NCBI RefSeq assembly: GCF_003286085.1
Contig: NW_020825367.1
Span: forward strand, 434,001-498,000
From: Drosophila persimilis
Lineage: Eukaryota; Arthropoda; Insecta; Diptera; Drosophilidae
Direction: 5' to 3'
Length of the DNA stretch: 64,000 bases
This document shows positions 10,069-22,849 of the stretch, one piece after another. Every line of letters starts with the position of its first letter. The first letter of the stretch is position 1. Under the pieces are notes generated by a model. The model did not search any database. It saw only the letters and a list, made by a program, of their open reading frames with translations, and was not told where the DNA came from. Position numbers and translations under genes: made by a program.

Positions 10069-10615
10069 TTAAACCGGCCTTTCCTTGCGCTCGAGGGTGC
10101 TCTTTGGCTTGGTCTCTGGCTTGGTCTTGGGTTTGGTCTGGGGTTTGTTCTCTGGTTTTGTCTTTGGTTTGGTCTCTTGCTTGGTCTCCGGCTTAGTCTC
10201 TGGTTTGGTCTCTGGCTTGGTATTGGGTTTGGTCTTGGGTTTGTTCTCTTGTTTGGTCTCTGGCTTGGTTTTTGATCCGGCCGAAAAATCTTGTGCCATT
10301 TCCGTTTTCTCCGGCTCTGCAATCTGAATAGCAACCGTTTTTGGATTGAGGGCAAGTATTTGAATAGATACGATTTTGAACCATTGATTTTTTATACTCA
10401 CTTGTTTTGCGTCGGGCTCTGGTTTTTTTTGCCTTTTCCTTGCCCTGGACTATGTTGGCTTCTTTCTTGGCCTTGTCCTTGGTCTCCTTCTCCTTTGACC
10501 TGTCTTCCGCCAGCTTGGCTCTCAGTTGCTCCACTGAATTTCGGTTATTCTTGACTTTTTCGGTCAGCGTAAAGGTTACCGATGGTAAAGAAAATTGTCT
10601 TTTTCTTGCGTCCAT
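10069..10615 (-). CDS. Small basic TKPE-repeat protein, 153 aa, two exons
   Basis: Exon 1 is 10615-10402 (ATG at 10615, MDARKRQFSLPSVTFTLTEK) and exon 2 is 10316-10069, separated by an 85-bp intron with GTGAGT donor and CAG acceptor. The frame is continuous across the junction (phase 1). The N-terminal half is charged and probably helical (SVEQLRAKLAEDRSKEKE). The C-terminal half is about 15 tandem TKPE/TKPK/TKQE/NKPK units ending in LERKERPV, so the product is strongly basic and likely disordered. No signal peptide or membrane segment. A TATA-like ATATAAAT (complement near 10717-10724) sits about 30 bp before a possible start site. The family is unknown to me. Basic repeat proteins of this kind in flies are often testis-expressed, but nothing here shows that. 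The repeat is encoded by a 6-bp unit prone to slippage. Confidence 0.6.
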
Positions 10616-11753
10616 TATAACTCCCTTCGACCCCACAAAGGACGAAAAACTGTGCCATCCACAATCTTGAAGATACGATAAACCCGAAAGCGCAGCATCA
10701 CACATTTAAACCACCATTTATATTCATATTCAATATTTTTTAAGCCTTTAATGGGGAGAAACTTTCTTTGTGTTTTATACAAAAATTTAATTACACTTTT
10801 ATTGTTTTTGCATTGTTTTTTTTTTCCGGATAGATGGTTGTTTTCGTTAAATATACAATAGAGGAGTAGGAGGAGGAGAAACAGGAGTGGAACATTAGCA
10901 GAACTCTTAGAGGTATTTCATTGAATCGAAAGATGGAATCCTAAAGCGAGTCTGGGGTACTATATGGTAGATCGTAATTCTAAAGGAGGAAGCATTTGAT
11001 ATGTTGTAAAAATGTTTAAATATATATACTATATATATATATGTATATATAAGTATATTAATATATCATGCATTTTATCATCTATTTGTTTATTATATAT
11101 TAAAAAAAATTGTATATATTAAAAAAAAAAGGTTTTATATATAAAAAAAAATATATTATTTGTATATTAAAAAAAAAATTGATTTAAATAATTAATAACA
11201 ATATGGAGTGCAGTGTGGAGTGTTTGCAAGCAATTTTTTGAGTCGCTTTTCAATTACTTTAGATTTACCAGTACGGCGTATAGGGTACGGGGTATAGGGG
11301 GATCTGTTTTTCGATTTCCATTAATCTGGCACTCTACATAGTCGTATATGTAGCTTAGTTTTTAGCTAATATTAGTATTAGTATTAGTATTACATTCGTG
11401 CATATCCTAAGTATTCGATTCGTTAAGTTTAGGTTCTTTAATCGATTGCATTCTTGCCGAGTATTTTCGTTTTGCAGCTAATTTCATTGGGTCTCAGTGT
11501 CTGTCTGTCTGTCTCTGAAGAGAGAGGAGTGTGTTTTTCGTAATTTACAATTCTTAAGAACTATATAACAACATTGAATGTTTTTGTGTAGGCTCTAGAT
11601 TCTAGACTAACTCTTAGTCCTCAGGGGACTGCTAGTGTTCCTAAGTTCCTAATTAGACGTGTTCTAAGGAGTGCCAGAGGAAGGATCCATCTGCCTGCTC
11701 TGGACAGAGGCACCAATACCTTGTCCAGCTGGAGCTGTCTTCTATGGACTCTT
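10616..11753 (-). other. TKPE-gene promoter and trh 3' UTR
   Basis: AT-rich with runs of TATATA and poly(A) (11030-11190). No gene seen. It should contain the trh 3' UTR: AATAAA on the minus strand occurs as TTTATT at 11090-11095 and again at 10798-10803, giving two possible cleavage regions. The part below 10750 would be the promoter and 5' UTR of the TKPE-repeat gene. Confidence 0.45.
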
Positions 11754-11978
11754 CTATCCCGGATTCCCTTTGCGAGCGCTGAAGAACATGCGCGCCACCT
11801 TGCCCAACGCCCCCACAAAGTCCCAGCGATCGCCACTGCCAGCGCCACCCACAGCGGCAGGATGATGATGATGAGGATGATGCTGCTCCTGGTAGGCAGA
11901 GTGCTGGGACTGGGACTGGTGCTGGTGCTGGTGCTGCTGCATCTGCATCTGGCACTGGCCCAAGCCGTCGTCCATTAC
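11754..11978 (-). CDS. trh: Open 74-codon extension after the trh stop (candidate readthrough)
   Basis: The trh frame stops with TAG at 11981-11979. The same frame is then open for 74 codons (GTA ATG GAC ...) to TAG at 11756-11754. The first half is Gln/His/Ser-rich like the rest of the trh C-terminus. The end is different: GDRWDFVGALGKVARMFFSA followed by RKGNPG, a non-repetitive segment with aromatic and basic residues that looks selected for protein function. Fly genes show many conserved stop-codon readthrough events. A splice route is the alternative, since the TAG itself forms an acceptor-like CCCTCCTAG|GTAATG. Whether it is translated cannot be told from one sequence. Confidence 0.5.
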   Translation of the reverse strand, partial: VMDDGLGQCQMQMQQHQHQHQSQSQHSAYQEQHHPHHHHPAAVGGAGSGDRWDFVGALGKVARMFFSARKGNPG

Positions 11979-13413
11979 CTAGGAGGGCGTGGAGTACCAG
12001 CCGGTGGCCGGGCTGCCCTTGTGGTACAGATGGAAGCTGGAGTGCGGGGCAAAGTACTGCGCCTGCTCCAGGTTGCTGTAGGTGACGCCACCCTCGGTGG
12101 TTGTGGTGCTCGTGCTGGTGGCATGACCGTGCGGATGCGGATGCGGGTGCATCGTGGCAGTGTATGCCTGCGGCTTCAGGGGCAGCGTGGCGGGGGCGCC
12201 GTCAACGGATGGAGCCGCGTACTGTCCTCGCAGGGGATCGGCGTACTCGTAGCCACCGCCGTTGCTGCCCAGGATGGGGGCGGAGGAGGGCGGCACCTTG
12301 CCGGAGTTGTTGGAGTCTCGCGGGGAGACAGAGCTGGGCGGCGTCATGGCGTTGTGGTAGTCAATGGAGCTGTGATAGCCGCCGTAGGTGGACACCAGAT
12401 TGGTGAAGGCATCGGACGAGCTCTTCTGGGGATGCACCCCGGCGGCGGAGGCGGCTGAGTGGAGCTGCAGGTATTGGTTCTCGTATGAGGACTCGCTGCC
12501 AGGCGGCGTGGGCAGCGGACCCGTCTGCTGCTCGCCGTAGAACACCCCGGGACCGACTCCAGTGGGCGTCTGTCGGGCCGTCGCCCGGATCACGCTCTCC
12601 CGATTGGCGTACAGCTGCCGGAGCAGGGCCGTGGCCGGCATGGGGGCGGGTGGCTGTTGGTAGGGCGTTCCGATCCACTGGATCGTGCTGCTCTTCTCGT
12701 TGGGATCGATCTGCTGTTGCTGCTGCTGCTGCTGCTGTTGCTGCTGGTGCGCCTGGTGCTGCTGCTTGATGAGAGAATCCGCACTGAAGTCGGTGCTCGG
12801 CTGCGACACGGCCACGGACACAGACACTGGTGATGGCAGGTGCTTGGACATCGCGTGCTCCAGATCCTTGACTGCCGAATCGGCTGCAGGCTCGTCCACA
12901 ATGGAGGGCAGGCGACTCCTTGGCTGAGACTCCTCCATGGCCGGTAGCTTGGCCATCGGCTGCTCGACATTCACCTGCTCCTCCTCCGCCTGCTGTGCCG
13001 CCTTGGTCTTCCTCTTTCGCTTGGTTGTGGTCCCACCGCTCGTCGTGCTGCCAACGGGCGTTGGGGCGGGAACTGGCGTGGCCACAGTGGCTGGCAGGAC
13101 GCCCACACCCGCCTCAATCTCCACTCCCAGCGGCGTAGGGCTGTCCTTGATCAGGGACAGGCTGCTCATGCTGCTGCCATGCGAGGCTGTGGCACTGCGT
13201 CCTCGTCCGCGGTGCGAGTGTCCCTCCGGGTCGGACTTCGAGTCCGTCAGCTTCATTTCCCCGGCACTCAAATGGCCATTGCCATCGCCCGCGGCATCGC
13301 CTCCCGGGGAGCCGCTGCTCTTGTCATTGCCCAGTCCCTCCTCGTTCTTGATGCTGTCCATGCTCGGCTCCAGCTGGCAGCAGTCCAGGATGAGGTTCTC
13401 GTTCTCCCGATTG
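11979..13413 (-). CDS. trh: trh exon 13: C-terminal transactivation region
   Basis: Acceptor CATAG at 13414-13415 joins [19 protein letters not shown] to PAS-B. About 477 codons: acidic/Ser-rich start, a basic patch KRKRKTKA (nuclear-localisation-like), an interrupted poly-Gln run (nt about 12715-12745, mostly CAG in the gene sense), and a Ser/Pro/His/Tyr-rich end WYSTPS. No fold expected; this is the activation domain of the family. The DNA repeats make its length variable. Confidence 0.92.
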
Positions 13414-16400
13414 CTATGACAGAAAGAGAGAAACAGCAGGTCTTAGTCGGCTGTCAGGCTTGGGTATGTTCCTGTATGTGCCACTTACCTGATCACATAG
13501 TTGACGCAAATGATGTTCTGCTCATCGGCGTTCTTGGTGCTGCAGACGACGGTGGCGCATGTCTGGAGCCAGGTGTAGCCTCCACTCTTGTTCATCAGTC
13601 GGTAATAGCCCGTCAGCACTTGGCCCTTTTCGATCACTGATCAGGGGAAAAGGAGACAAATTGGTAAGGGGTTAGGTTAGTGCTGGAATCCATCTCCAAG
13701 TCCAGGAAAGCTGGTACTTACAATCCGAATGGCTCTTGCGCAGTCGGTTGGCGTCCTCCGCATGGCACAGGGAATACAGGCTCTTGTTCACCAGATCCTC
13801 GGGCGTATAGTCCAGTAGATCGGACACCCTAAGCAGAGAACAGAGGCAGTTAGAGGAGGTTGCCAGAGCATAGCGTCCAAGTGAGGCTTACCTTGGCTCG
13901 CAGTGAGCTACTTTTAGGTCAAAGTTCACGCGTGTCACGAACATATCACACTCCAGGCGGATCTCGTGCACAGAGGGCGGTGGCAGGGCAATGGCCAGGG
14001 CCACCATGCCCAGGAGCGGAGGCTGCGACTTGCGGCTGTGCGAGAATGTGTACTGGGGCCGGAGCTTGCAGAGGAGCAGGACGACCTGTAAAGGCACGAA
14101 AGAGGAGGCGGTCCTTGGGTTAGATATTGGATCGGACGGTGCTCAGAGATCAATGGAGTTCGGGATCTGTCATGATGGAGGCGGATGCAAGGCCTATCGC
14201 TATAGAAGGATTGCCAGAGTGGGAAGAAGCTTTACAGAGGATTGCAAGACCTGGTTCCGATTTGTTTCATTTTGATTTTTTCGGGGAATATTTCGGTGCA
14301 CATTGGGAGAGGAGAGTTCGAGAAGCTCTGCCATCCCATACCGCGTTGATCCTAGATATATGATGAGTGGGAAGTGCAGAATGTTGAAGGTGGCAGTACG
14401 ATCGCAATGATAGATGTGTGATTGCTTGAATGATGGTTGATTGATGGATGGTTGAAGGTTGAATGCTGCTTCCGCACTATAGTTATTCGATACTGATCAA
14501 TCTAAAATCAGTCAGTGGTTCGTTTGTTCTTTTGCAAACACAAAAAATATATGGCCGAAATAGAATAAAACTTAAAAACGAACGCAGTCCTCAAAATAGT
14601 TTTGATTTTGCCTTGCATTTCATTTATGTTTTTTAATTTAAATTTAAATTTTGTTTTTTTTTGGTTTTTTTTTTGTTTGTTTTTGTACTGATTTCAATTG
14701 ATACGTACCGAATAGTTTGAGCCCGGATTCTTAACGTTTTTAGCGTTATTGTTAGCGTTATTATTAGCGTTAGCGTTGTTGCAATTGCTGGTTGCATCGC
14801 TGGCCTGTAGATAAGCAGTGGATGGGATGGTAATACGTAAAACAGGTAATGCACAAGAATGCTACACACACAACAAAAACAGCTTTCTCTATGGGTTAGT
14901 CTTTCACAGTCGCTCACACTCCCCGTACAACAGCCCATAAAAGACCGCTTAGCCCCAAGGAAATACACAAAATACAACCGAAAAGAAGTACAGTTAGCTC
15001 TACTGCTACATAATGGTAAATGAAGAAACTGAAAGAAAGAACCAGAGAGGCTCACTGGGAGAGAGAGAGAGCGACAGAGAGAAATCTCAGCTCGAGGTGG
15101 AGCTAGGATTGAGAGCAAGGATTGGGAAACTCACCCGGTAGCCGGAGGACTTGAAGTGACATCCGCGCTTTGTCAGTGTGGACTTCATCCGAACACAGAA
15201 GCTCCGGTCGTAGCCCTTGTAGCCGCTCGTGGAGGCCTGCGTCATGGAGGCGGCCACTGAAAGGAGATCGCAAACAACAGAATGATTATAGAATGCTCGA
15301 AACTTCAGCAGATCTCTCTCTCTCCCCCAGGAATCGGTGCACCCGCCCTTCATCCCATTTTGTTGAGGGATGGGATCCATGACTCGGACTAGACTCACCA
15401 TCGGGATTGTTCGTACCGTGTGTGCCACTGCCATCGTCGGAGGCGCCCGATGTGGGGGAGGCCAGGCCGGCGGCACCGCTGCCGCCACCTCCGCTGCCGG
15501 AGCTGCCTCCTCCGCCGCCGCCGCCGCCGCCGCCTCCGCCCCCACCGCTGGTGAGGCTCAGGCCCAGCTGGTCGGCAATCTCCGAGTGATCCGCCTGGTG
15601 GATGTAGTCGAATATGCTGCTGCCCGTCATCTCCACCTGCGAGAGGCCCAGGTAGATGGACACCGTCTCCGAAATGTAGAGGAAGCGCCCGTCTGCCGCT
15701 ACGGCCAGAGCGAAGCCATCGAGGGACTGTGTGGTGCGAGAGGGAGAGGGGAATCGTGAGCGTAATGATATGCACAAAATGGCTGCGGGTAGGTGCTCTC
15801 CGCCAGCACTGCTGCCATCCCGCTCTGGCGCACGCACTTACCTGCAGTATGTGGGTGCCCTGATGTTGCTCGAACAAATCAACAGCGGGACTGCGTCGAA
15901 TGGCGGCACCTGCAATGGGAAGAGTGGGAAGAGTGGCGTGAATATGTGAACAAAACCGAAAGGGAGATAATAGAAGAGAAAAACATGTAAATGCTTGGGA
16001 TATTCGATAGGAGTGAAAGAGGGAGAGCAGGAGCTACGAACGTCCAACTATTTTAGTGGAATATCACGCTCTTCTCGGCAAAGGTCACATGTGTGAGGGA
16101 CTCCGGGACTCCCCCTCCCCCCACCCTCGTCCCATTGAAAGCTTGACCCAACTCATAAATGATGCATTCCCCTGTAACACCATAGCACAACACTTCAGAG
16201 CAACTCCCATCCACTCCACTCCCATTCCACACACACACACACACACACACAGACAGACAAAGACAACAACTTCCACTTCCAACCTGGACCAAGGACCAAG
16301 GACCAAGGACCGAGGACCAACGACCAAGGACCATATCCCATAGAGCGACCACAAGCCATGGATGGCATCATAAATATCCTAAAGAGTACTCGTACGATTG

Positions 16401-19400
16401 CGGCGTCCCTCAATATTTTCTCAGCTGATGCCCGATATGCGATGCCCAATTCCGGAGCATATTTATTTAATTCAATTATAGAATTTTACGATTATGGCTT
16501 GAGTAGGGAGAAGGGGAACGGGAGGGGGAACGAGAGGGGGAACGAGAGGGGGCTTGACCAAGTAATAATTCGCACAAGTGCAAATCGCTTCGTATGAAGC
16601 ACATTCATCCCGATCCCATCCCATCCCATCCCATCCCCTGGCCGTGGCCGTGGCCCTGCCCTAGCTGTCTGTGTGGCACACCCACCCCCCCACCATACCC
16701 CATACCCCATACCCCGTGCCGTATACCGACTAAATCCCCAGCGATTTCCAATGCCTCAACGCGATAAGTTGGCAAACAGTTTCCGCTTCCGCTTGCGCCT
16801 TTTTTCTTTGGCCATATGTGGCGCTCCCGGGGCTTTTGGGTTTTCTAGTGGGTGAGAGGGGGGGCCTTAATGACCTTCAAGTCTGTGGCCCTACCAAATA
16901 TTTTCTCTGCCTTTTTTGTGGATTGTGTGGGTCAAATTGAAGTGCTTTTTATTGCCCCGCAGCTTGTTGCACCTCACCCCCTCGAACACTGGGTTTTCTG
17001 GGTTTAGTTTCGCATAATAATCCAATTGAATGGAAGAAGAAGGCGTTGCTCCGCCCTCCCCTGCTCTGCTCTGCTCTGCTCTTTGTGTCCATACATAACG
17101 CCCCATTGATTTTGGATTATTTTTTTAGTGCCTTGACTACCTTTCTGGCCTTTTGATGGCCCCTGTCTCGTTTTTGGCTCTGCCACTTTGCCACTGCCAG
17201 CAGCTCCCACTCTCTAAAGCGCTGAGGCAGCCTTTGAATGGCGTCTGAGATGCAGAGAGAGAGGGAGAGGGAGAGACAGAGACCCATCCAACAGTCGTGG
17301 GCTGTCGTCGTGGAATGCCTTTTGACGTGACAATGCATTGTCGTCGTTGGAGCATGACGTGGAGCGCTCCCAGTGCGGAGTGGCATGGCATGAAAATGGA
17401 TTCGGAATCGGAATCGGTTGACAATAAGTCTGTTGCTGTTGCCGTGTTGCCGTGTTGCCGTGCTGCCGTGTTGCTGTGTTGGGAAATTCACGCCATGAAT
17501 TTGCTTTCAATGTTAGGCTTTAAAGTGGAGGTTGAAATGTCGACAAACTCTACGGCTATGGCTCTGTGCACTGATAAGTGAGTCAGGGGGCATTGGAATA
17601 TAGAAAGATTGCCAGGGGAAACGCAGCAAAATAAGCAGAGGTACTTTATTTAAGCTTGAAACTGATAACAGGCAGAAGAAGTACAAAAAAGTCCACTATT
17701 CCATAGAAAATTCCCGAGTCCACTCGGGACTTGTACCTGTACACTTTTCAAGAACAGTAAACCCCATTCCATCGACATTTCCATAGCAAAATCGTTAAAG
17801 CCAAATCAATCACTTTAATGGGGCCTTCTGAAATTCCACAAACTGTCACAATGACACACTCGCCCACGGCTCGAAGACCCCCCTCTACACCAGACCCCTT
17901 TGAGACGATGAGACCCCTCCAAAGCCACTATTTCTGACCAAAATGGCCGCGCATGCGCAGCAAATAAAAATAAATTGCGGCTTAATAGTGATTTTTTATG
18001 CAAATTCCGGCAAAAGCCCAAAAAAAAACATACAAAAAAAAAACAATAAACTTTTTGCTTGCAAAACCAAAAATATTTAAGGTGCGCAAGCATAATTTTT
18101 GTCATAGAAAACAAAAAAAAAAATTAAAAAATAAACTGAAATTTTGATTTCACTTAAGGCTAAGACCCGCACCGCGCTCTTGCCTCTTCTGCAACACGAA
18201 ATGTAGGCAAATGTGTTTCCTGCTTTCGGTTTTTATTGCCACTCATTCTGCCCCCGCCTTTCCCCTTCTTGTTGGCCTCTTGGCCCCCCTCTCTACTCGA
18301 TTTCCTCTCTAAGCCGCGATCCAATATGGCTGCCAATATGGCGACCCTTCGGCGTACAGTCGCCGACAAATGCAAATGAGCAGAGCGGAAAATTTCACTG
18401 ACTTTCACAGAAGGTTAACGGCTAATGGTAAATGGTAAATGGTAAATGGTAAATGGTTGATGGTGGATGGTTAATGCTTAACGGCTAATGGAAGATCTCT
18501 CTTTTTCGATCTTGTACTTACTTTTGAGCTTGCTGCTGCTGGAGGCCTCCCGCGTCCATGGCGGATCCCCGTGTCCGGAGAAGTCTCTTAGCTTCAGATA
18601 GCTGATGGTCAGTCTTATGATGGAGGCCTTGTCCAGTTGGCTGGTGATGGCCGCCGGCAGGGGCAGCATTTTGGCCAACTCATAGAACTCGTAGTTCTCC
18701 TTGCCCCGTCTCGAACGTGCCGCATCCCGCGACTTTTCCTTGCGCAACTCCAGGATGCTGTGCAAGGGAGAGAGAAGACAACTGTCAGGCATACTCGCAA
18801 GATACAATATTTACTCAAAAGAATATGAAAGATACATAAGTAGACACTGACGAATGGCACTGACACTGAGATGGCTAAATGCTAGAGCTGAGGATAGGCT
18901 CGAAGATCCGACGATCGACGATCGACGAAGAGCTCTTTGGACACCTGTCAGCGCAGAGGTTTCGGCCATTTGTTTGGCCAACCCACGCCTTTGTGATCGA
19001 ATGGTGTCAGAGAGCTCTTGACTAATTGCCACGCATTTGTCAGTCTTTCAGCGCTCATTCAGGGAGAGAGGAGAAGATATGGTATGGTATGGTATAGTGT
19101 GGTGTGGTGTGGGGTTCTCCTAGGTCTTAGGACTGCAATTGTTCTCCACAGACAGTTTGTCTCTGCTATACAAATTGCATCCCATTTATCCAAGAGATTT
19201 CCCTTCGCTTCATGTGAGAGTTTTTCCAACTGATATTTTCATTATGGTCTGCTGGAAACTCTCTGAAATCTACCGCCCTGATCCGCATCTTTGTCTCTGT
19301 CCCATCTCTTTCCTTAAATGCATACATGGAAACTTTTCATTCACTAAACTTGCAAACAGTCCTACAGTCGGCCTCCACCTCCTCCTCCTCCTCCTCTTCT

Positions 19401-22400
19401 CTGAATGTGCTACAAAGTGCTGAGCCGCTTCTGCTTGGGTTATGGATCTCTGGGATATGGTTATGGATATGGATCTCTGCAACCTTCTGGCGGCTTTCGC
19501 TATCTGAGAGCGGCCATCTCTCAGAGAGGCATCTTCGTCAGAAAACTTGAGACTTTCAGGCTTCAAGCCTTCATAATTTACGTTTGTTGACAACTTCTTT
19601 GTTGTATGTTGGCTCGTATTGTTGCTGTTTTGACTGTTGCGTTGCAGTGAAATCTCTGCTGCGCTATAGACAAAAGTCCAGGGTATTACGGTTTGACGTT
19701 GAGGTACAGTTGAGGAGCCAATTGTGAGTATGGAACGCTAGAAGGCTTAATGAAAGATTCCACTTTTGGACCCAGAATTTGTCGAAATCTTAATGAACAT
19801 CTCTTGATTTCAGGAGGAGTTCTCTTGGCATTCTTAAGAATGCCTCAAAGCTCATATTTTTCCTTTTGAGACTACACAACAGCATTACAAGACATTTACT
19901 GCTTGAATTGAAGTACGATTGTTCGATATGAACCAGAAATATACCCATAAGTTAAGTATAAATACCGCAAAAATACCCTGCAATAAATCTCATATCAAAC
20001 CCCAGGACATCCATTTCTCTTCTCATAATTCATATCATTTTCCCCACGTCCTTCTTATTTCTTTGCATTCATCCCTAAGAAATCCATTTCTTGAATCTTT
20101 CCTATCAATTGCCTACCCCTGAAACTTCCTTTCTTTCGTCGTTCGATTTTTACTTCCATTTCAACACCGACCCTTGGGTAGGGCATTCCTGAAGTCGGTG
20201 TGGGCCCACAACTAAACGACAGCTGTCTTCATTTTTGTACATTTTGTGGTCTTTTAAATTTATTTTAATGCGCTCATCACCGGGCTTGAAGCTTCGTTTT
20301 GTGTGGCTTTATTTGAGCCGCGTCGGCTTCTGGCTCTGAAACTTCATCTTCGGATTTGGGGCTTCAACTTTGGCCGAGAGTCTCGGTCTCGGTCTCCGTC
20401 TACGTCTCCGTCTTGTCTGAGATTTGTATCTCCACTGCGGCCCGTCGTCGTCTCCGTCGTTGTGGGGCCATAAAAATATTTTTGATAATTAAAAAGAAAC
20501 GCCGTCGTCTGTGCGGGGTTTTTTGCCACGGGCCAAGCCAGTTTTCCCTTTGCCTGCTGCCACTTGCTTTTTGTTTAAAGAGCAACAATTTTAATTAGTT
20601 GTGTGGAAATTACACTAAAAGAGATGCCACACAGTACTCTCGTACCTGAGAGGTACATGCCGTAAACGATTTCCAAATAAAAACGATATGGTTCAAAAAC
20701 CTCGCTGTGAAGCAGTGGGATTGTATCCCTCTTTTCGCAAATTAAAAGGAAAAACATTAATCTTCACATCATCAATATCGAAATGCCATTCAAATGAGGC
20801 ACAAAGATGTTGCAAGAAGGGAGGTGGTTGCATTCCCTTGACAAATGATGCCACGGCCCCGTTTTAATTTCGCACAGAATTCGCCACTCTCTAACGTTGC
20901 GTACAAATTGCCTGTCATTAGCCTTAATTGCCTGAAAATCGAACAGCTGATCGGCATTATTGCCTCAGTATTGGTGAGCTTTGAAAGCTCTCTATTGCTT
21001 CCAAAGAAATTTCCTCTCTTCAGGGGAATGTGTGCGTGGTGTGTCCCCTATCTGTGTGAAAGTTTCGCACAGAATATCTGTGCATCTTCGAAGGGTCCCT
21101 TTTTGGGTAGTAATGTAATTCTTTTCCACTTGATTGCTTTAGGTGAGCAAATATTTTTATAGAGACTCAGATTCGATTCGATTAGCGGCTTAAGCCGGGA
21201 ATTAAGGTAGCCTAAGCGGCTTACTGCGGTCACAGAAGGGAGAAAGAAAGTCACCCAAGTCCTTCGTCTCTCTCTTTGTTTATCCTTCGGTTCACACAGC
21301 AGAAACACAGGCGACACATAAAGGAATATGAGAGGGTGAGGTCCTTTGTCAAGGTTTATGGCCTGAAGGAGCAGAGAGTACCGTTACCGCTTTATCAGTT
21401 CTACTTTGTTTTTGTGTTTGAGATACTGTTAAAACTCAGCGGGACGGTAGAAATGTCCTTTTGCTATCGAAATTCGTGGAAATTACAACAGGAATCGTAT
21501 TGACAATCGCCTCCAATTGGAAGTAGATGATGGACAAGACGTTTCCTGATGATTTCTATAAAATTTCCTTTGCAGAACTGACTGAAAATATTCCCGTCGT
21601 TGACGGGTTTTCATATCAAATCGAAATTTTATGAAATATCTTAAATATATAGGCTAACAATCATATGAAGAGTGTCACCTCAATAGTAGTTTCGAGAACT
21701 ATGATAGAGTTTCTATAATTTGGTATCAGTTTTATTCACGAAAATCGTGTCTATTTAGTTTCAACTGAATTTCTATAATAAAATTGACCTTATGTTATCC
21801 TTAATGATTTTTGACATTTCTTCATCTCATGATAATAAATCTATGAAACTAAAGGAATAATCCTCTCCAGATTGTACTTAAATAGAAATTGGAAGAATTA
21901 AGTAAGACTTTCTATGTTTCCCAATGATTTTAGATTAAAGCTTTTGCTAATTGAAATAATAATAGGCTAATACACTATTTATAAGGAAATAGAAAATAGA
22001 TCCGCAAAAGGTTTCCCATCAATCAAAGAGTTTTCCCCATTCGAATGGCTACCAATTTCCTCTAAGGTTCCTTCTCTGGATTCGTACTAACCCCGGTTCG
22101 ATGGGCTGCTGTTGGGCATGCATTCCGGGTCCCCCCGGCTGATGCTGATTGGGCATTTTGTTGTATGGGGCCATGCCGCAGAGGTCCTGAGCGGGCACCA
22201 TCCAACTGTGGGTGAACGGCACCGTGGGCATCCCCAAGGACCCCATGGTGGCGGCCATGTGGGAGCCGGGATGACCGGGCGTCGGCTGCCGCTGATAGCC
22301 GGCATAGTCCATGGCCACGGCTGCCTGATATGGCAACATAACGATCTTATGGGTGCTTAGGATCTGTAGAGGTAGTTCTTCTTCTTAGAGACAGAGTATA

Positions 22401-22816
22401 TCGATGGATGATCTGGCACTGGGTTTAACACATTTTTCACTATATATTGCACTTGGTTGAGGCTTGGGTTGAGTGGGGGATTTTGTGGGTACTTTTGAAG
22501 GTCAACAGCGGTGGTGCCTTGTCATCGACGTGTGCCGCATCCTTTTGTTGTCCTACACACGCGCGTACGTGTCTTCAATTATCCTTTGAGATAACCGTGG
22601 GGGCCGGGGCCGGGGACCGGGACAGGGACTCACGCACGAGACACGGAGGAGTCGACTCTTCGATTGGAATTCAAATGAGGAGCGCGGCAATCGACGCGTC
22701 CGGCTAATTTATCGCCCGGAATCGGCACTTGGCACGTCGCTGGTCCGTCTCCGTCCGATGTGGAATATTGGCAACGGAATGAGGCGCAACCCAGAACTTG
22801 GACACGCACCGAAACG

Positions 22817-22849
<33 letters not shown>

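Noticed and set aside
11721-12458. 245-codon plus-strand frame opposite the trh C-terminus
   Set aside because: Antisense shadow of the Gln/His/Ser-rich trh exon; Leu/Val/Arg/Gly content is the complement of its repeats.
18321-18342. Tandem CCAATATGGC pair as SRF/CArG sites
   Set aside because: CArG boxes need six A/T bases between CC and GG; here there are five. Kept only as an intron note.
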